Assembly: GCA_964020155.1 (NCBI GenBank)
Contig: OZ026555.1
Coordinates: 3,164,795 to 3,228,794, forward strand
Length of the DNA: 64,000 nt
Reading direction: 5' to 3'
Source: Chondrilla cf. caribensis
Lineage: Eukaryota; Porifera; Demospongiae; Chondrillida; Chondrillidae
Part shown: one piece after another, positions 24,073-34,392 of the stretch
Layout: every line of letters begins with the position of its first letter
Numbering within the stretch: the stretch's first letter is position 1
Translations under genes and position numbers: made by a program
The notes under the pieces: model-generated
Told to the model about the DNA's origin: nothing
Databases searched by the model: none
What the model saw: the letters and a program-made list of their open reading frames with translations, nothing else

Positions 24073-27000
24073 ATGGCCACTGCCTTGTATTTGGAGACGT
24101 TTTTAGAAAGTGTGTAAAGCTTCATTTATTTTCATTTTATTATTTTGTTACTCCCAACGTATCCACTACTCGCTGTTTTCTTACTCCTCCGCAATGTAAT
24201 GAACTTTTTTCCCGTTTTTTTGTCATCATTTCTTACTCCTTGTATAAATCCTCGTGATGTCATGTAATATTTTGTGACTTCCTGTCTGCTAGTTATGGTG
24301 TACCGCATATAGTGCTGAATAACAGTTATCCGATGATATTTTTTGCATATATTATTATCATTATTAATACACACATACCCATATCTCTTTCTTATTTTGT
24401 TTGTACCAGATATTGAATCTTTACCTCGAGATTTTCAAAGAAATTTCGCTCTTATCAAAGATCTAGACACCAGAGTTCAAGGTTAGTCAAAGTGAATCAG
24501 CTTCATATTTATGCACGGGTAAATAAACAGTTATTGCTATGAATAGACAAAACTGTAATGTGAATTTGTACAAAGTTAAATCTGTCAATGTGTCACTGAA
24601 TGAATATGTATTACTATTAGTAGTATTGATAGTATACATAGACTATGTTAAGGGTGTACTTATACTGAATCTTTGTAAAATTGATCATTGTTTATGTGTG
24701 CCAACCAGTTGATGACTGACATCACATCCAATGCTGTTGATACCGTGTTTGCCATCAATGTGCCAAATGTCCGCTCCTACATAATATCTATATTACATAT
24801 TGAAATCAATACCAGACTTATTTCAAAATGTATTATCTGAATGTGTGGTACCTTGTCATGTATCTGTTTATACTGTATATTAGGTTTGGAAGAGGAAATC
24901 AAAGTTTTGTCAGCCTCCTATGAAAAGGAGGTAAAAAAACTTTCTGAGGAGGATAAAAAGGCGAATCTGTGTCGAATCCAAGAAAAATTTGACAAAATGA
25001 AGGAATATAGTGATGATAAAGTCCAACTGGCTGTGCAGATGTATGAGATGGTGAGATTAGCATATTTTGGATGTGGATGGATGCTTTCATACTACAGTTT
25101 GGGTTATATTGAATTTCCCTGCATGTGTAGGTAGATAAGCACATCCGTCGATTAGATGGTGATTTGGCTAGGTTTGAGGCTGAAATACACATGAAAGAGA
25201 ATGAAAAAAGAAAGGAATCTATATTAAGTTAGGACACCATGCAGTTTCATCATCACTTGCTTTGCTTCCCAATATTATTCAATTCTATAATTTTTGTATT
25301 GTTCCCGCAAATTGATTGTCCTGGACCTGTGATGTCCACAGCTGATTTAGACATTGAAGGTATGCACAATGATCTTCAAATCCTGTATTTTGTGGTGGGC
25401 ACATAACCAAATCATGTCCTACCGCTCTAGACAATCCTGACCCTAGCAGTGATTCTGTTGCTAAGACTGGACGACGGAAGAGTAGCAGAGGACAGCTTCC
25501 AAAGTACTTCATACTAGTGACTAATGTGGCTAATGCACTCATACATGGTTACTATAATGCACAGTGTTTGTGATGTTCAGACCTTCAGGGATTACGACCC
25601 CACCACCCCTGGGAACATTCACTGATCCGGCACACGATGTCTTGGACATGCCTGTGGATCCCAACGAGCCAACGTATTGCTTGTGTCATCAGGTGAGTGA
25701 ATGTGAGATGGACAAGGCACTACAGGTGATGGTCATCTGGTATTTTGTGTCTAGTGAAGCATTCCAACATCTTTATTTTCTATATTCTGCTTATGTACCT
25801 GGAACAAACCCTGGGGACAATTTAACAGATGTAATATCTGATCATCTGACTTATTGATGTTTATTATTTGATGGATGGCAAATACATGAATCCACCATTG
25901 AAATGTTAGAAAAAGCAGTTTACTCTCAATCTTATTTACTCATTTACCTAACCTTGGTTCAAGCCTCAGTTACACTAAAACATTCAAGCATCTCTTAATT
26001 GTTTTTTAACCATTACTATTATGTGATTACCTAAATCGATTTTATACATAAGTGCCTTGACACATTTGCATGTTAACGCATTAATCAGGTTTCAACTTGA
26101 AGTAAATTGGATAGTGCTTCCACACTTCAAAGTAACTGAGACGTGAACCATGATTGGGTAAGTACATAAACAAAATGAGAGTAAAGCGTCCTTTTCAACA
26201 CTTCTGTATGTATTTACCTAAGTACCACACCATGCAGAAGAACAAGTAATTCGAGTTGAAACCTCGTGGGGCTGCTGCCCCCGCACTCTAATTACTTGGG
26301 CGTCTATTTTAGGCTTAGATGAACCTTCACGGAAGATGAGAATGGTATAAATAGGGTTAAAGTTTCTCAGAATATAAAATAAGACACACTTTGGATCACT
26401 CCAAAAGGTTATGTCTGCACCAAGATATAAGTACAGCACAGTTCAAACCCAAACACCTACATAAGCTTGTTATCACATGTCTACAGAGGAGAGCATTCCA
26501 AATACCCCTATCTTCTATTTTCAAGATCATAACTTGTGTGTTGGTAGTTTCATTGGCCTCTTCTATCTTATATTCTTAGGTATCCTTTGGGGAGATGATT
26601 GGATGTGACAATTCAGAAGTGAGGTTATAGCATACCCTGCATTTGCCTAATTTTCATGGATGGGAACTCCCTATTTTATCTGTGCAGTGTCCTATTGAGT
26701 GGTTCCACTTCCAGTGTGTTGGGTTAACAGCAAAGCCTAAAGGGAAATGGTATGTGAAGCCTATATGATGCATACATACATGTATGTAATAGCTATGTTA
26801 TACCAAGTATGTATTGGCATATTTATTGTTCAAGTCCCTGAAGCACCCAAGGGAAAATGCAGTAAAGAGCCAATCCATACTCGGATGTACAATAACTGAC
26901 TTGCTATATGTGAATTTTCAATATCAAAATTCGTATTCCTTGTTTATAATTTATTCCTGATAAAAGATCAGCTATTTTTTAACTCTTTGACTTGAATAAT

Positions 27001-27609
27001 GTTAGCAAATATCACTTGGTCAAATATCCGATCCAATCAATTTTGGATCAGTCGTTTCCTTATTCATTCAGAAAGTGATGAATGGCCAACTTTTCATGCT
27101 ACTGCTACCCGGCACTGCATGATACCTATCTGTGTCCGTACAATGCGTGGTGAGGGTCATAGCAACAGCAAAGAATTTCAAGCGAGAATATTTTGACCAG
27201 AATACATATCATGAATAATTCATGAGGCGTTTTGACCTTGTGGGTCTTTGTTTTTATCAAACAAATTGACAAAGACCTACGTACATGATTAGGCCATTTT
27301 ATAAATCATTTGTGATTGCTACATGTTCTGCTCAAAATATCCTTTTAAAATTCAGTAAAATTGGCTGGCTGTAAATTTTATTTGTCCAAAGGTGCGTTAC
27401 TATCACATCTAAAGGTGGATTACAGGGCTAAAGTTCATAGGTGGTATATGAGGAATGCAAGCAATGGGTGTTTGTTACAAACTACAAACAAACTGTAAAC
27501 TGTTTACAGTTTACTACTTGTGGAAGATTTCATAATTGAGATATTTTTGTCCCCAATGTGTTGCAGGTATTGTCCCATATGTTATGACGAAATGGAAAAG
27601 CACAAATAG
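24073..27609 (+). CDS. ING4: Inhibitor of growth protein, ING4/ING5 type (PHD finger)
   Basis: Ten exons, 239 aa, phase-consistent: 24073-24109, 24410-24481, 24884-25050, 25131-25227, 25342-25359, 25431-25503, 25581-25692, 26580-26618, 26688-26749 and 27567-27609. The N-terminal ING domain reads [28 protein letters not shown] and [19 protein letters not shown] Lys/Arg/Ser-rich linker leads to [17 protein letters not shown] and the C4HC3 PHD finger ([35 protein letters not shown]) at about 187-235, ending EMEKHK. Length and order match vertebrate ING4/ING5 (about 240-250 aa). Those bind H3K4me3 through the PHD finger and act in HBO1/MOZ histone acetyltransferase complexes; that function is assigned by homology. 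ING4 and ING5 cannot be told apart here and an undivided ancestral gene is likely. Exon 5 is an 18-nt microexon. Confidence 0.93.
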
Positions 27610-28317
27610 CACAGAGGTCTGGGCCATCTTGACCCCGCAGCATTTTGTTTAGGTGACTATTCTGTAAAATCAGGCACCTGAGCTTTATACTCATGTTTTA
27701 TTGAATCCAGGATTCATAAGTATTATTATTCACGAGTTTGACTGTTTTTTTTAAGTTATCTTCATCATTGCATTTGTTAGCAATATTACATAATACGTAC
27801 ATATATCTGCTACAGTAACCTTACCAGCTCAGCTATACTATATTCATTTTATACATGGACGATTATGCTAAAGATGACAGTATGTACATATACATATTAT
27901 GTATATCATACATTATGTAAAGTAATAAAAGTTGTACATGAACATAAGTACTTATATTCTCCTGAGATCATGTATTCAACTGTACTCACCTATACCTGTG
28001 TTGATTCACACTTGTATTCACTTTTTTCCCTGAATTCACCTGTGTTTTCTTCAGTGCATTGGAATGTGTTCAGCTCTATAAAAGTGTTCACCTACATCCA
28101 TCTATATTATTGTCATGTTCACATGTTCACCTATTTTTCCTGTATTTGTGTTGAATTATTTGTGTTTGTGTTCCAAAGGACCATGTTCAGCTAGAAATTA
28201 CCTCTATCCGTATCCACCAGCAGTTCACCTGTGGTTCTTTACCAATTTTACCTGTGTCAATTTGCGTTCACCTGTATCCACCCTATTCATCTGTTTTCCC
28301 TGTGTATTTACAAGTAC
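27610..28317. other. Intergenic, ending in CACCTG-type degenerate minisatellite
   Basis: 3' flank of the ING gene. From about 27960 the sequence is a degenerate tandem array of 10-12 bp words such as TTCACCTGTGTT and TCACCTATACCTGTG. The same array continues at 32372-32690, on the other side of the retroelement, so the element split a pre-existing minisatellite. The last 14 bases (28304-28317) are the left target-site duplication. Confidence 0.75.
28304..28317. repeat. Left target-site duplication of the retroelement
   Basis: GTATTTACAAGTAC, identical over 14 bp to 32358-32371, which directly follows the A tail. This fixes both ends of the insertion. Confidence 0.92.
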
Positions 28318-31300
28318 AACTGGCAATTGGTTGATTGGCTCTTTACTGCAAACCAAACAACAATTACTATTGACATGTTACTATAATCAGACAAGATGGC
28401 GGATGGCTGATGGCGCGGGATTTGAATTACGCCGCGGATCTTAGAAGAATCGTTGAATAAACTTCAGATCTCCTAAATCTCTCGAATCTCTGATCGACTT
28501 CTTGACGACTTGACGACTGCAATGCCAGTTTGCTGCCGATGTAACGGCAATGGGCGCTGTATAAATTGCAAATGTCGCAAATCAGGGAAAGCCTGCACCA
28601 ATTGCCTACCTCTAAAGAAAGACCAATGTAAGAATCGAGTGAGCATTCCACCGACTACATCCTCTATTAATTCTAGCACACAAAATACCACATCATCTAC
28701 TTGTATGTCGCAGATGTCTCCCAATCACGCTAAAAATTCCACAAATCATGTTTCTCCATCTAATCTTTGTAACAACTCTCCCTTTGTCTCCTCAACCCAT
28801 TCTGTTTCATCTGATCATTGTAACAATATGTCTTCAGCAAATCCCACTATTTCTTCACAATGTAAATCACCAAAAATTGTTAACTCACCTGATTTATTAG
28901 CCACCGAATCACCAGATCACCCCACTTTATTTACAAATAATTCTTGTACGTCACAGATCCCTCACACTTTATTATCCACTCATGTTGAAAATCTCACAAA
29001 TCACATTTCCCCATCAAATCTTTGTAGCAGCTCCCCTTTCATTTCCTCTACCCACACTGGTTCATCAAATCTTTGTAACCTCAAAATTTTCTCACCAAAT
29101 CCAACAAATTTTTCAGATTGTAAATCTCCAAAGAGTCACTGTGCTATCTCACCTAATTTATTTTCACCAGCGTTTCCCACTTTATCCCATCATACTCACT
29201 TAGAATCACCAATTAACTCACCAAGTAATTTTACTCCACACAATTGTACCTCACATAATTTGCATAACCTACACAGCTCTCAATCATCATTACACTCAAT
29301 CCAGTCACAAGATACCACTCATAATCCTGCCCAGCTCGATTTAATGTCACTATCATCCAACTCTGATGAATCGGCAGTGGAAGACCTTCCTGACTATGAA
29401 GCCATGTCTGCACCCAATTTTTCCTGGGGAGATCTAGATGGGAGAGCCTTCTGTACATCTATAGATGAGTGTTATTCCGAAATAACACGGTGGAAGCGAA
29501 ATCTGTTCAAAATCCCTTCCGGAAAGACAGGAAAATTTTTCACTAATGAGCTTACTCGATTACTAAGAGCCTATGCAGACAAGTCCTCTCTTGAAAGAAT
29601 TGCACTGAAGGCAGCCATGGTCATGCCAGCTTTACTCTTGCAAAAACCAAATGCCAAATCCAAAGCAAAAGATCATGTATCACTCTTGGAACGACGACTT
29701 CAGCTATGGGTAAAAGGTAACCTAGAAGAATTGTTATTTGAGAGCAGAACCATCCAACATAAACTGAAGAAAGCTATTGGAACTCAAAAAGGCAAGACCA
29801 AACAGTTATCTTCCATCTTCGCCAAAATGATGATGCAAGGGAGAGTAAGGGCAGCCCTCCGCCTTATCACTGAAGATTACAGCACTGGTCCACTCTCTCT
29901 AGACACCAAAATTGATCCCAAGAACCCATGTTCGCTAACAGTGAAGGAAGAACTACAGAAGAAGCATCCAGCAAGGAAAGACGCCAAAAAATCAGCTATC
30001 CTTTTACCAGAAAGCCCTACCATCAACCCTCATCCAATTCTTTATGATGAAATAGATGGAGACCTAATAAACAGAACCGTACTGAAAATGGATGGGGTGG
30101 CAGGACCATCAGGCCTCGATGCAGCTGCATGGAAGCGTCTCTGTAATTCATTCAAGTCATCATCATCAGATCTCCGGGATGCATTAGCCGCTGTCACTAG
30201 AAGACTGTGCACAAGCTACGTAGACCCAGGCGGTATTTCAGCTTTGGTAGCATGCAGACTTATTGCATTAGACAAATGTCCAGGGGTAAGACCCATTGGT
30301 ATAGGGGAGACTATGAGAAGAATCATTGGAAAAGCCATTGCTACAACATTCAGAGAAGACATCCAAAGGGCTGCTGGACCACTCCAGGTATGTGCCGGTC
30401 ATATTGCAGGAAGTGAGGCTGCAATTCATGCAATGCGTCAGACACTGGAAAACCCAGAAACAGATGGAACCATTTTGGTAGATGCTACAAACGCATTTAA
30501 CACACTGAACCGCGAGGTGGCATTGCGAAACATCAGCTATCTCTGCCCCTCAATTAGCAAAGCCCTAGTCAACACTTACCGTGAAGACATTCACCTTTTC
30601 ATTGAAGGGGAAACCCTATTATCCCAGGAAGGTACGACCCAAGGAGACCCCTTGGCAATGGCTATGTATGCCATTGCCACCTCACCACTCATTCACCGCT
30701 TGAAGGATAAGAAAATAAGACAAGTATGGTTCGCAGATGATGCAACAGCAGGAGGTAACCTTAACCATCTCCGATCTTGGTGGGATAACATTACAACTAT
30801 TGGTCCCGACTATGGTTACTTGCCTAATTCAGCCAAGACCTGTTTAATAGTTAAAGACAGTAAGCTTGAAGAAGCCAACATCATATTCAAAGGTACTGGA
30901 CTATCCATCACAACAGAAGGAAAAAGACACCTTGGAGCAGCTTTGGGTACGCAATCCTTTGTGAAGGAATTTGTACAACTAAAGGTCAAGAATTGGGTTC
31001 AGGAACTGGATCGACTTTCAAACATTGCAACAACTCAACCTCATGCAGCATATGCTGCATTAACCCATGGTCTCTCAAACAAATGGATCTATCTCGCAAG
31101 GACAACACCAGACATCGGAGACCTTCTACAACCACTTGAAGATGTCATACAGCAGCGTTTTTTACCAACCATTACAGGCCAAAATCCTTTCAGTAACGTC
31201 ATCAGAGAGCTTATGGCCATGCCGGTACGCAGTGGCGGTCTAGGTATAAGTAACCCTACCCGTGAAGCAAGAAAACACTATGACGCAAGCAAGAAGATAG

Positions 31301-32357
31301 CCTCCCCATTGACTACCCTCATCATGCAGCAAGCAAACGAATATGAAGCTGGAGTGATTTCAGAACAACTGAAAACCAAAAGTGAAATTCGCAATGTGAA
31401 GAGGAAAGAAGAACTGGAGCTTGCAGCAACACTCAAAGAGAGATTACCAAAAGATTGGCAAAGAGCCATGATAGTATGTTCAGAAAAAGGTGCTTCTAGC
31501 TGGTTGTCAACTCTACCAATTGCTGAACACGGGTTTGCATTACACAAGGGGGCGTTCAGAGATGCTATATGTCTGCGGTATGGCTGGCGTCCACATTTAT
31601 TGCCTGTCAAGTGCATATGTGGCAAAGGATTTACAGTTGAACATGCACTCAGCTGTCCTCATGGCGGATATCCATCAATACGCCACAACGAGATCAGAGA
31701 TATAACCGCAGAGCTGATGAGTGAAGTATGTCATGGTGTAGGCATTGAACCAGGGCTGCAGCCAGTGACAGGTGAACAGTTTAAGCATAAGACAGCCAAC
31801 AAAGAAGACGGAGCACGACTGGATATCGTAGCAGAGAACTTTTGGAGTAAGGACAGGCAGCGTGCATTTTTTGATGTACGGGTTTTCAACCCTTTTGCAC
31901 AAAGCCACCAAAACACCAATATAAGCCAATGCTACCGAGGTCAAGAAATGGAGAAGCGAAGGCAATACGAAGAAAGAATTAGAGAAGTAGAGCACGGATC
32001 ATTTTCTCCACTGGTCTTCACATCTGCAGGAGGTATGGGGCCCACAGCAAATGTTGTATACAAACGATTAGCATCATGCTTGGCCGAAAAGCAAGAGAAG
32101 CAATATAGTACCATAATACACTGGATAAGATGTAGACTAAATTTCTCCCTATTGAGATCAGCCATAATGTGTTTGAGAGGTTCCAGATCAACAAGACACC
32201 ATCCAGCAAATCCTGAGCTCATCACAATAGCAAATGCAGAATGCAAGATCCCCCTTCTTGATCTTGATTGAACAGATTCACAGAAACTTACTAAGAAATA
32301 CTTTCGTGTTGTTTGATTGATTTATTTATTATAAAAAAAAAAAAAAAAAAAAAAAAA
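28318..32357 (+). mobile_element. Full-length non-LTR retrotransposon, 4040 bp
   Basis: A complete element: a 5' UTR of about 204 bp (28318-28521), a single intact 1249-codon ORF, a 3' UTR of about 61 bp and a 25-nt A tail (32333-32357). It is bounded by perfect 14-bp direct repeats (28304-28317 and 32358-32371). There are no long terminal repeats, so the A tail and variable-length duplication indicate target-primed reverse transcription. The uninterrupted ORF and identical duplications imply recent insertion and possibly an active source. The 5' UTR contains GACAAGATGGCGGATGGC, which resembles a YY1-type initiator; promoter activity there is only an inference. Confidence 0.92.
28522..32271 (+). 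CDS. Retroelement polyprotein: Cys-rich N-terminus, RT, zinc knuckle, PD-(D/E)XK-like nuclease
   Basis: 1249 aa, no introns. The start is the ATG at 28522; an in-frame TTG lies 12 nt upstream. Residues 4-37 are Cys-rich, spaced C-C-x-C-x5-C-x2-C-x-C-x6-C-x2-C-x7-C, which resembles half of a CXC/tesmin-type zinc motif. Residues about 45-275 are Ser/Asn/Thr/Pro-rich and probably disordered. Residues about 275-460 are Lys-rich without a known match. The reverse transcriptase spans about 460-900, with GVRPIGIGETMRRI, motif A ILVDATNAFNTLN (about 651), EGTTQGDPLAMAMYA (about 703) and catalytic WFADDA (about 736). From about 1030 a CCHC knuckle (CICG...EHALSC) leads into RHNEIRD, ARLDI and FFDVRVFNP, laid out like the restriction-like endonuclease of R2-type elements. 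The nuclease assignment is inference from motif order; the RT is certain. Nothing in the ORF looks broken. Confidence 0.9.
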   Translation: MPVCCRCNGNGRCINCKCRKSGKACTNCLPLKKDQCKNRVSIPPTTSSINSSTQNTTSSTCMSQMSPNHAKNSTNHVSPSNLCNNSPFVSSTHSVSSDHCNNMSSANPTISSQCKSPKIVNSPDLLATESPDHPTLFTNNSCTSQIPHTLLSTHVENLTNHISPSNLCSSSPFISSTHTGSSNLCNLKIFSPNPTNFSDCKSPKSHCAISPNLFSPAFPTLSHHTHLESPINSPSNFTPHNCTSHNLHNLHSSQSSLHSIQSQDTTHNPAQLDLMSLSSNSDESAVEDLPDYEAMSAPNFSWGDLDGRAFCTSIDECYSEITRWKRNLFKIPSGKTGKFFTNELTRLLRAYADKSSLERIALKAAMVMPALLLQKPNAKSKAKDHVSLLERRLQLWVKGNLEELLFESRTIQHKLKKAIGTQKGKTKQLSSIFAKMMMQGRVRAALRLITEDYSTGPLSLDTKIDPKNPCSLTVKEELQKKHPARKDAKKSAILLPESPTINPHPILYDEIDGDLINRTVLKMDGVAGPSGLDAAAWKRLCNSFKSSSSDLRDALAAVTRRLCTSYVDPGGISALVACRLIALDKCPGVRPIGIGETMRRIIGKAIATTFREDIQRAAGPLQVCAGHIAGSEAAIHAMRQTLENPETDGTILVDATNAFNTLNREVALRNISYLCPSISKALVNTYREDIHLFIEGETLLSQEGTTQGDPLAMAMYAIATSPLIHRLKDKKIRQVWFADDATAGGNLNHLRSWWDNITTIGPDYGYLPNSAKTCLIVKDSKLEEANIIFKGTGLSITTEGKRHLGAALGTQSFVKEFVQLKVKNWVQELDRLSNIATTQPHAAYAALTHGLSNKWIYLARTTPDIGDLLQPLEDVIQQRFLPTITGQNPFSNVIRELMAMPVRSGGLGISNPTREARKHYDASKKIASPLTTLIMQQANEYEAGVISEQLKTKSEIRNVKRKEELELAATLKERLPKDWQRAMIVCSEKGASSWLSTLPIAEHGFALHKGAFRDAICLRYGWRPHLLPVKCICGKGFTVEHALSCPHGGYPSIRHNEIRDITAELMSEVCHGVGIEPGLQPVTGEQFKHKTANKEDGARLDIVAENFWSKDRQRAFFDVRVFNPFAQSHQNTNISQCYRGQEMEKRRQYEERIREVEHGSFSPLVFTSAGGMGPTANVVYKRLASCLAEKQEKQYSTIIHWIRCRLNFSLLRSAIMCLRGSRSTRHHPANPELITIANAECKIPLLDLD

Positions 32358-32371
32358 GTATTTACAAGTAC
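32358..32371. repeat. Right target-site duplication of the retroelement
   Basis: GTATTTACAAGTAC directly after the 25-nt A tail, identical to 28304-28317. Confidence 0.92.
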
Positions 32372-32690
32372 TTACCTGTACACTGTTTTCACCTATTTTG
32401 ATGTTTACACATCTGTGCTCACCTACACCTGTGCTCGCCTGCACCTGTGCTCACCTGCACCTGTGTTTCCCTGCACCTACGCTCTCTTGTGCTAGCCTAG
32501 ATAGACCTGCACCTGTGTTTGCCTCTGTGCTCCTATGTCCACGTGTGATCTTGTGTTCACTTTTACTCACAAGTACTTACATTTGTTCACCTATGATCCC
32601 GATGTTAATATAGTATCGTGTTCCCCTGTATTCACTTTACCTGATTCCAAGAATGTGTGTGTCCACATGTCCTCGTGTGTAACTGCACTA
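32372..32690. repeat. CACCTG-type degenerate minisatellite (right half)
   Basis: Degenerate tandem words around 12 bp long (CTCACCTGCACCTGTG, CTCACCTACACCTGTG, TTCCCTGCACCT). It continues the array seen before the retroelement. No gene. Confidence 0.75.
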
Positions 32691-32699
32691 CCACGTGTT

Positions 32700-33690
32700 T
32701 GCCTTAACCGAACGGTAAAAGGAAGTACATATCAAACAATACAGACAAGTGCATTTTGAAGCAGTACGGAGAAGTACCATGTTGAAGTAGTACAGAGAAG
32801 TACATGTTGAAATAGTACAGAGAAGTACCACGTTGAAATAGTACAGAGAAGTACGTACATGTTGAAGTAGTACAGAGAAGTACCATGTTGAAATAATACA
32901 GAGAAGTACATGTTGGAGTAGTAAGGAGAAGTGCATGTTGAAAAGTATAGTACCATGTAGAAATAGTACAAAGAAGTACCATGTTGAAATAGTACAGAGA
33001 AGCACCATGTTGAAATAGTACAGAGAAGTACATGTTGAAGTAGTACAGAGAAGTACCATGTTGAAATAGTACAGAGAAGTACGTACATGTTGAAGTAGTA
33101 CAGAGAAGTACCATGTTGAAATAATACAGAGAAGTATATGTTGAAATAGTACAGAGAAGTACCACGTTGAAATAGTACAGAGAAGTACGTACGTACATGT
33201 TGAAGTAGTACGGAGAAGTACCATGTTGAAATAATACAGAGAAGTACATGTTGGAGTAGTAAGGAGAAGTGCATGTTGAAAAGTATAGTACCATGTAGAA
33301 ATAGTACAAAGAAGTACCATGTTGAAATAGTACAGAGAAGCACCATGTTGAAATAGTACAGAGAAGTACATGTTGAAGTAGTACAGAGAAGTACCATGTA
33401 GAAATTGTACAAAGAAGTACCATGTTGAAATGAGACAGAGAAGTGCATGTTGAAACTGTACTACTACAAAGAAGTTCATTTTGAAACCATACAGACAAGT
33501 ATACGTAAATGTTGAAATAGTATATATGTTGAAATAATAAATACAGAGAAGTACATGTTGAAATAGTATACAGACAACTACAATAATTTTTGAAACAACT
33601 ACATTTGAAACATGCAGGACAGAGAAGTACATACTTCTCTGTCCTGTTTCATCATGTGCGTACTTCTCTGTACATATTGTTTTACTTGGC
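32700..33690. repeat. 25-27 bp minisatellite with 340-bp higher-order unit, ending in a palindrome
   Basis: Tandem copies of GTTGAAATAGTACAGAGAAG plus TACCAT and variants. A block containing the marker TGTTGGAGTAGTAAGGAGAA occurs at 32911 and again at 33251, giving a 340-bp higher-order period. The array ends at a perfect palindrome near 33614-33644 (CAGGACAGAGAAGTA and TACTTCTCTGTCCTG), after which a unit appears in inverted orientation. Long minus-strand frames of Tyr/Phe/Ser/Leu repeats are artefacts of the repeat. Confidence 0.9.
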
Positions 33691-34392
33691 ATATATAGTA
33701 CTTATTAAATCTGATGTACATTCTTTGCCCATGGGGGATTGATGCTTGCTGAAATTGTAATACATTTCTCAATAAGCTAATTCTAATGTGTATGCATATC
33801 GGACTGTCACATCCTGTTGTGCTTGGGCTGATGTTTTCACAATCAGCTCCTTTTAACAGGATGGAGTATAATAATATTATTTGAGAAATGAAAGACATCG
33901 TATGAGATATATACTAGAAGCGTATAATGACTGACATTCACTTTGCCTTCATACATCTGTGCTATATTGGTTTGGAGTTTTGTAAGTGCCAAATAATTAT
34001 TGCCTTAAGGTGTATGCTTCATGATGTACACAGTATTCTACCATAGTTAAAGCAGTTTTCTCCTTTCATAAGAATGACATTGCACTCCCTTGAGATCATG
34101 TATGTACAACTGTGCAGGTGTGTACGTACCGACAAGCAGCTGACCAACAGGTTGGGCTACATTAGGTTTTACACATTTGTTTGTATAGGTAACAAGAGCA
34201 TTGTATGAGATTCCACAATGATTAATGAAATAAATGGGTGAATTGTAGTGCATGATGCCTTATAATATTTGTGCCCATTTGTATAATTTATGCGCACACG
34301 TTTTACGTACATAATATGCAAAAGTTTACTGCATGCCAAGGTTTTTAGGGGAATTCAAATGATCCGAAAATAGGAATCAGGGATCTAGTGTC
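33691..34392. other. Intergenic spacer, nothing recognised
   Basis: No coding sequence, RNA gene or repeat family recognised between the minisatellite and the stop codon of the minus-strand kinase gene. It presumably includes the kinase 3' UTR. Confidence 0.5.

Noticed and set aside
32700..33690. CRISPR-like array
   Set aside because: Units are directly tandem without unique spacers, and the genome is animal.
32688..33692. 334-aa minus-strand ORF rich in Tyr/Phe/Ser/Leu
   Set aside because: It coincides exactly with the 25-27 bp minisatellite and is open in two or three frames at once, so it is a repeat artefact.
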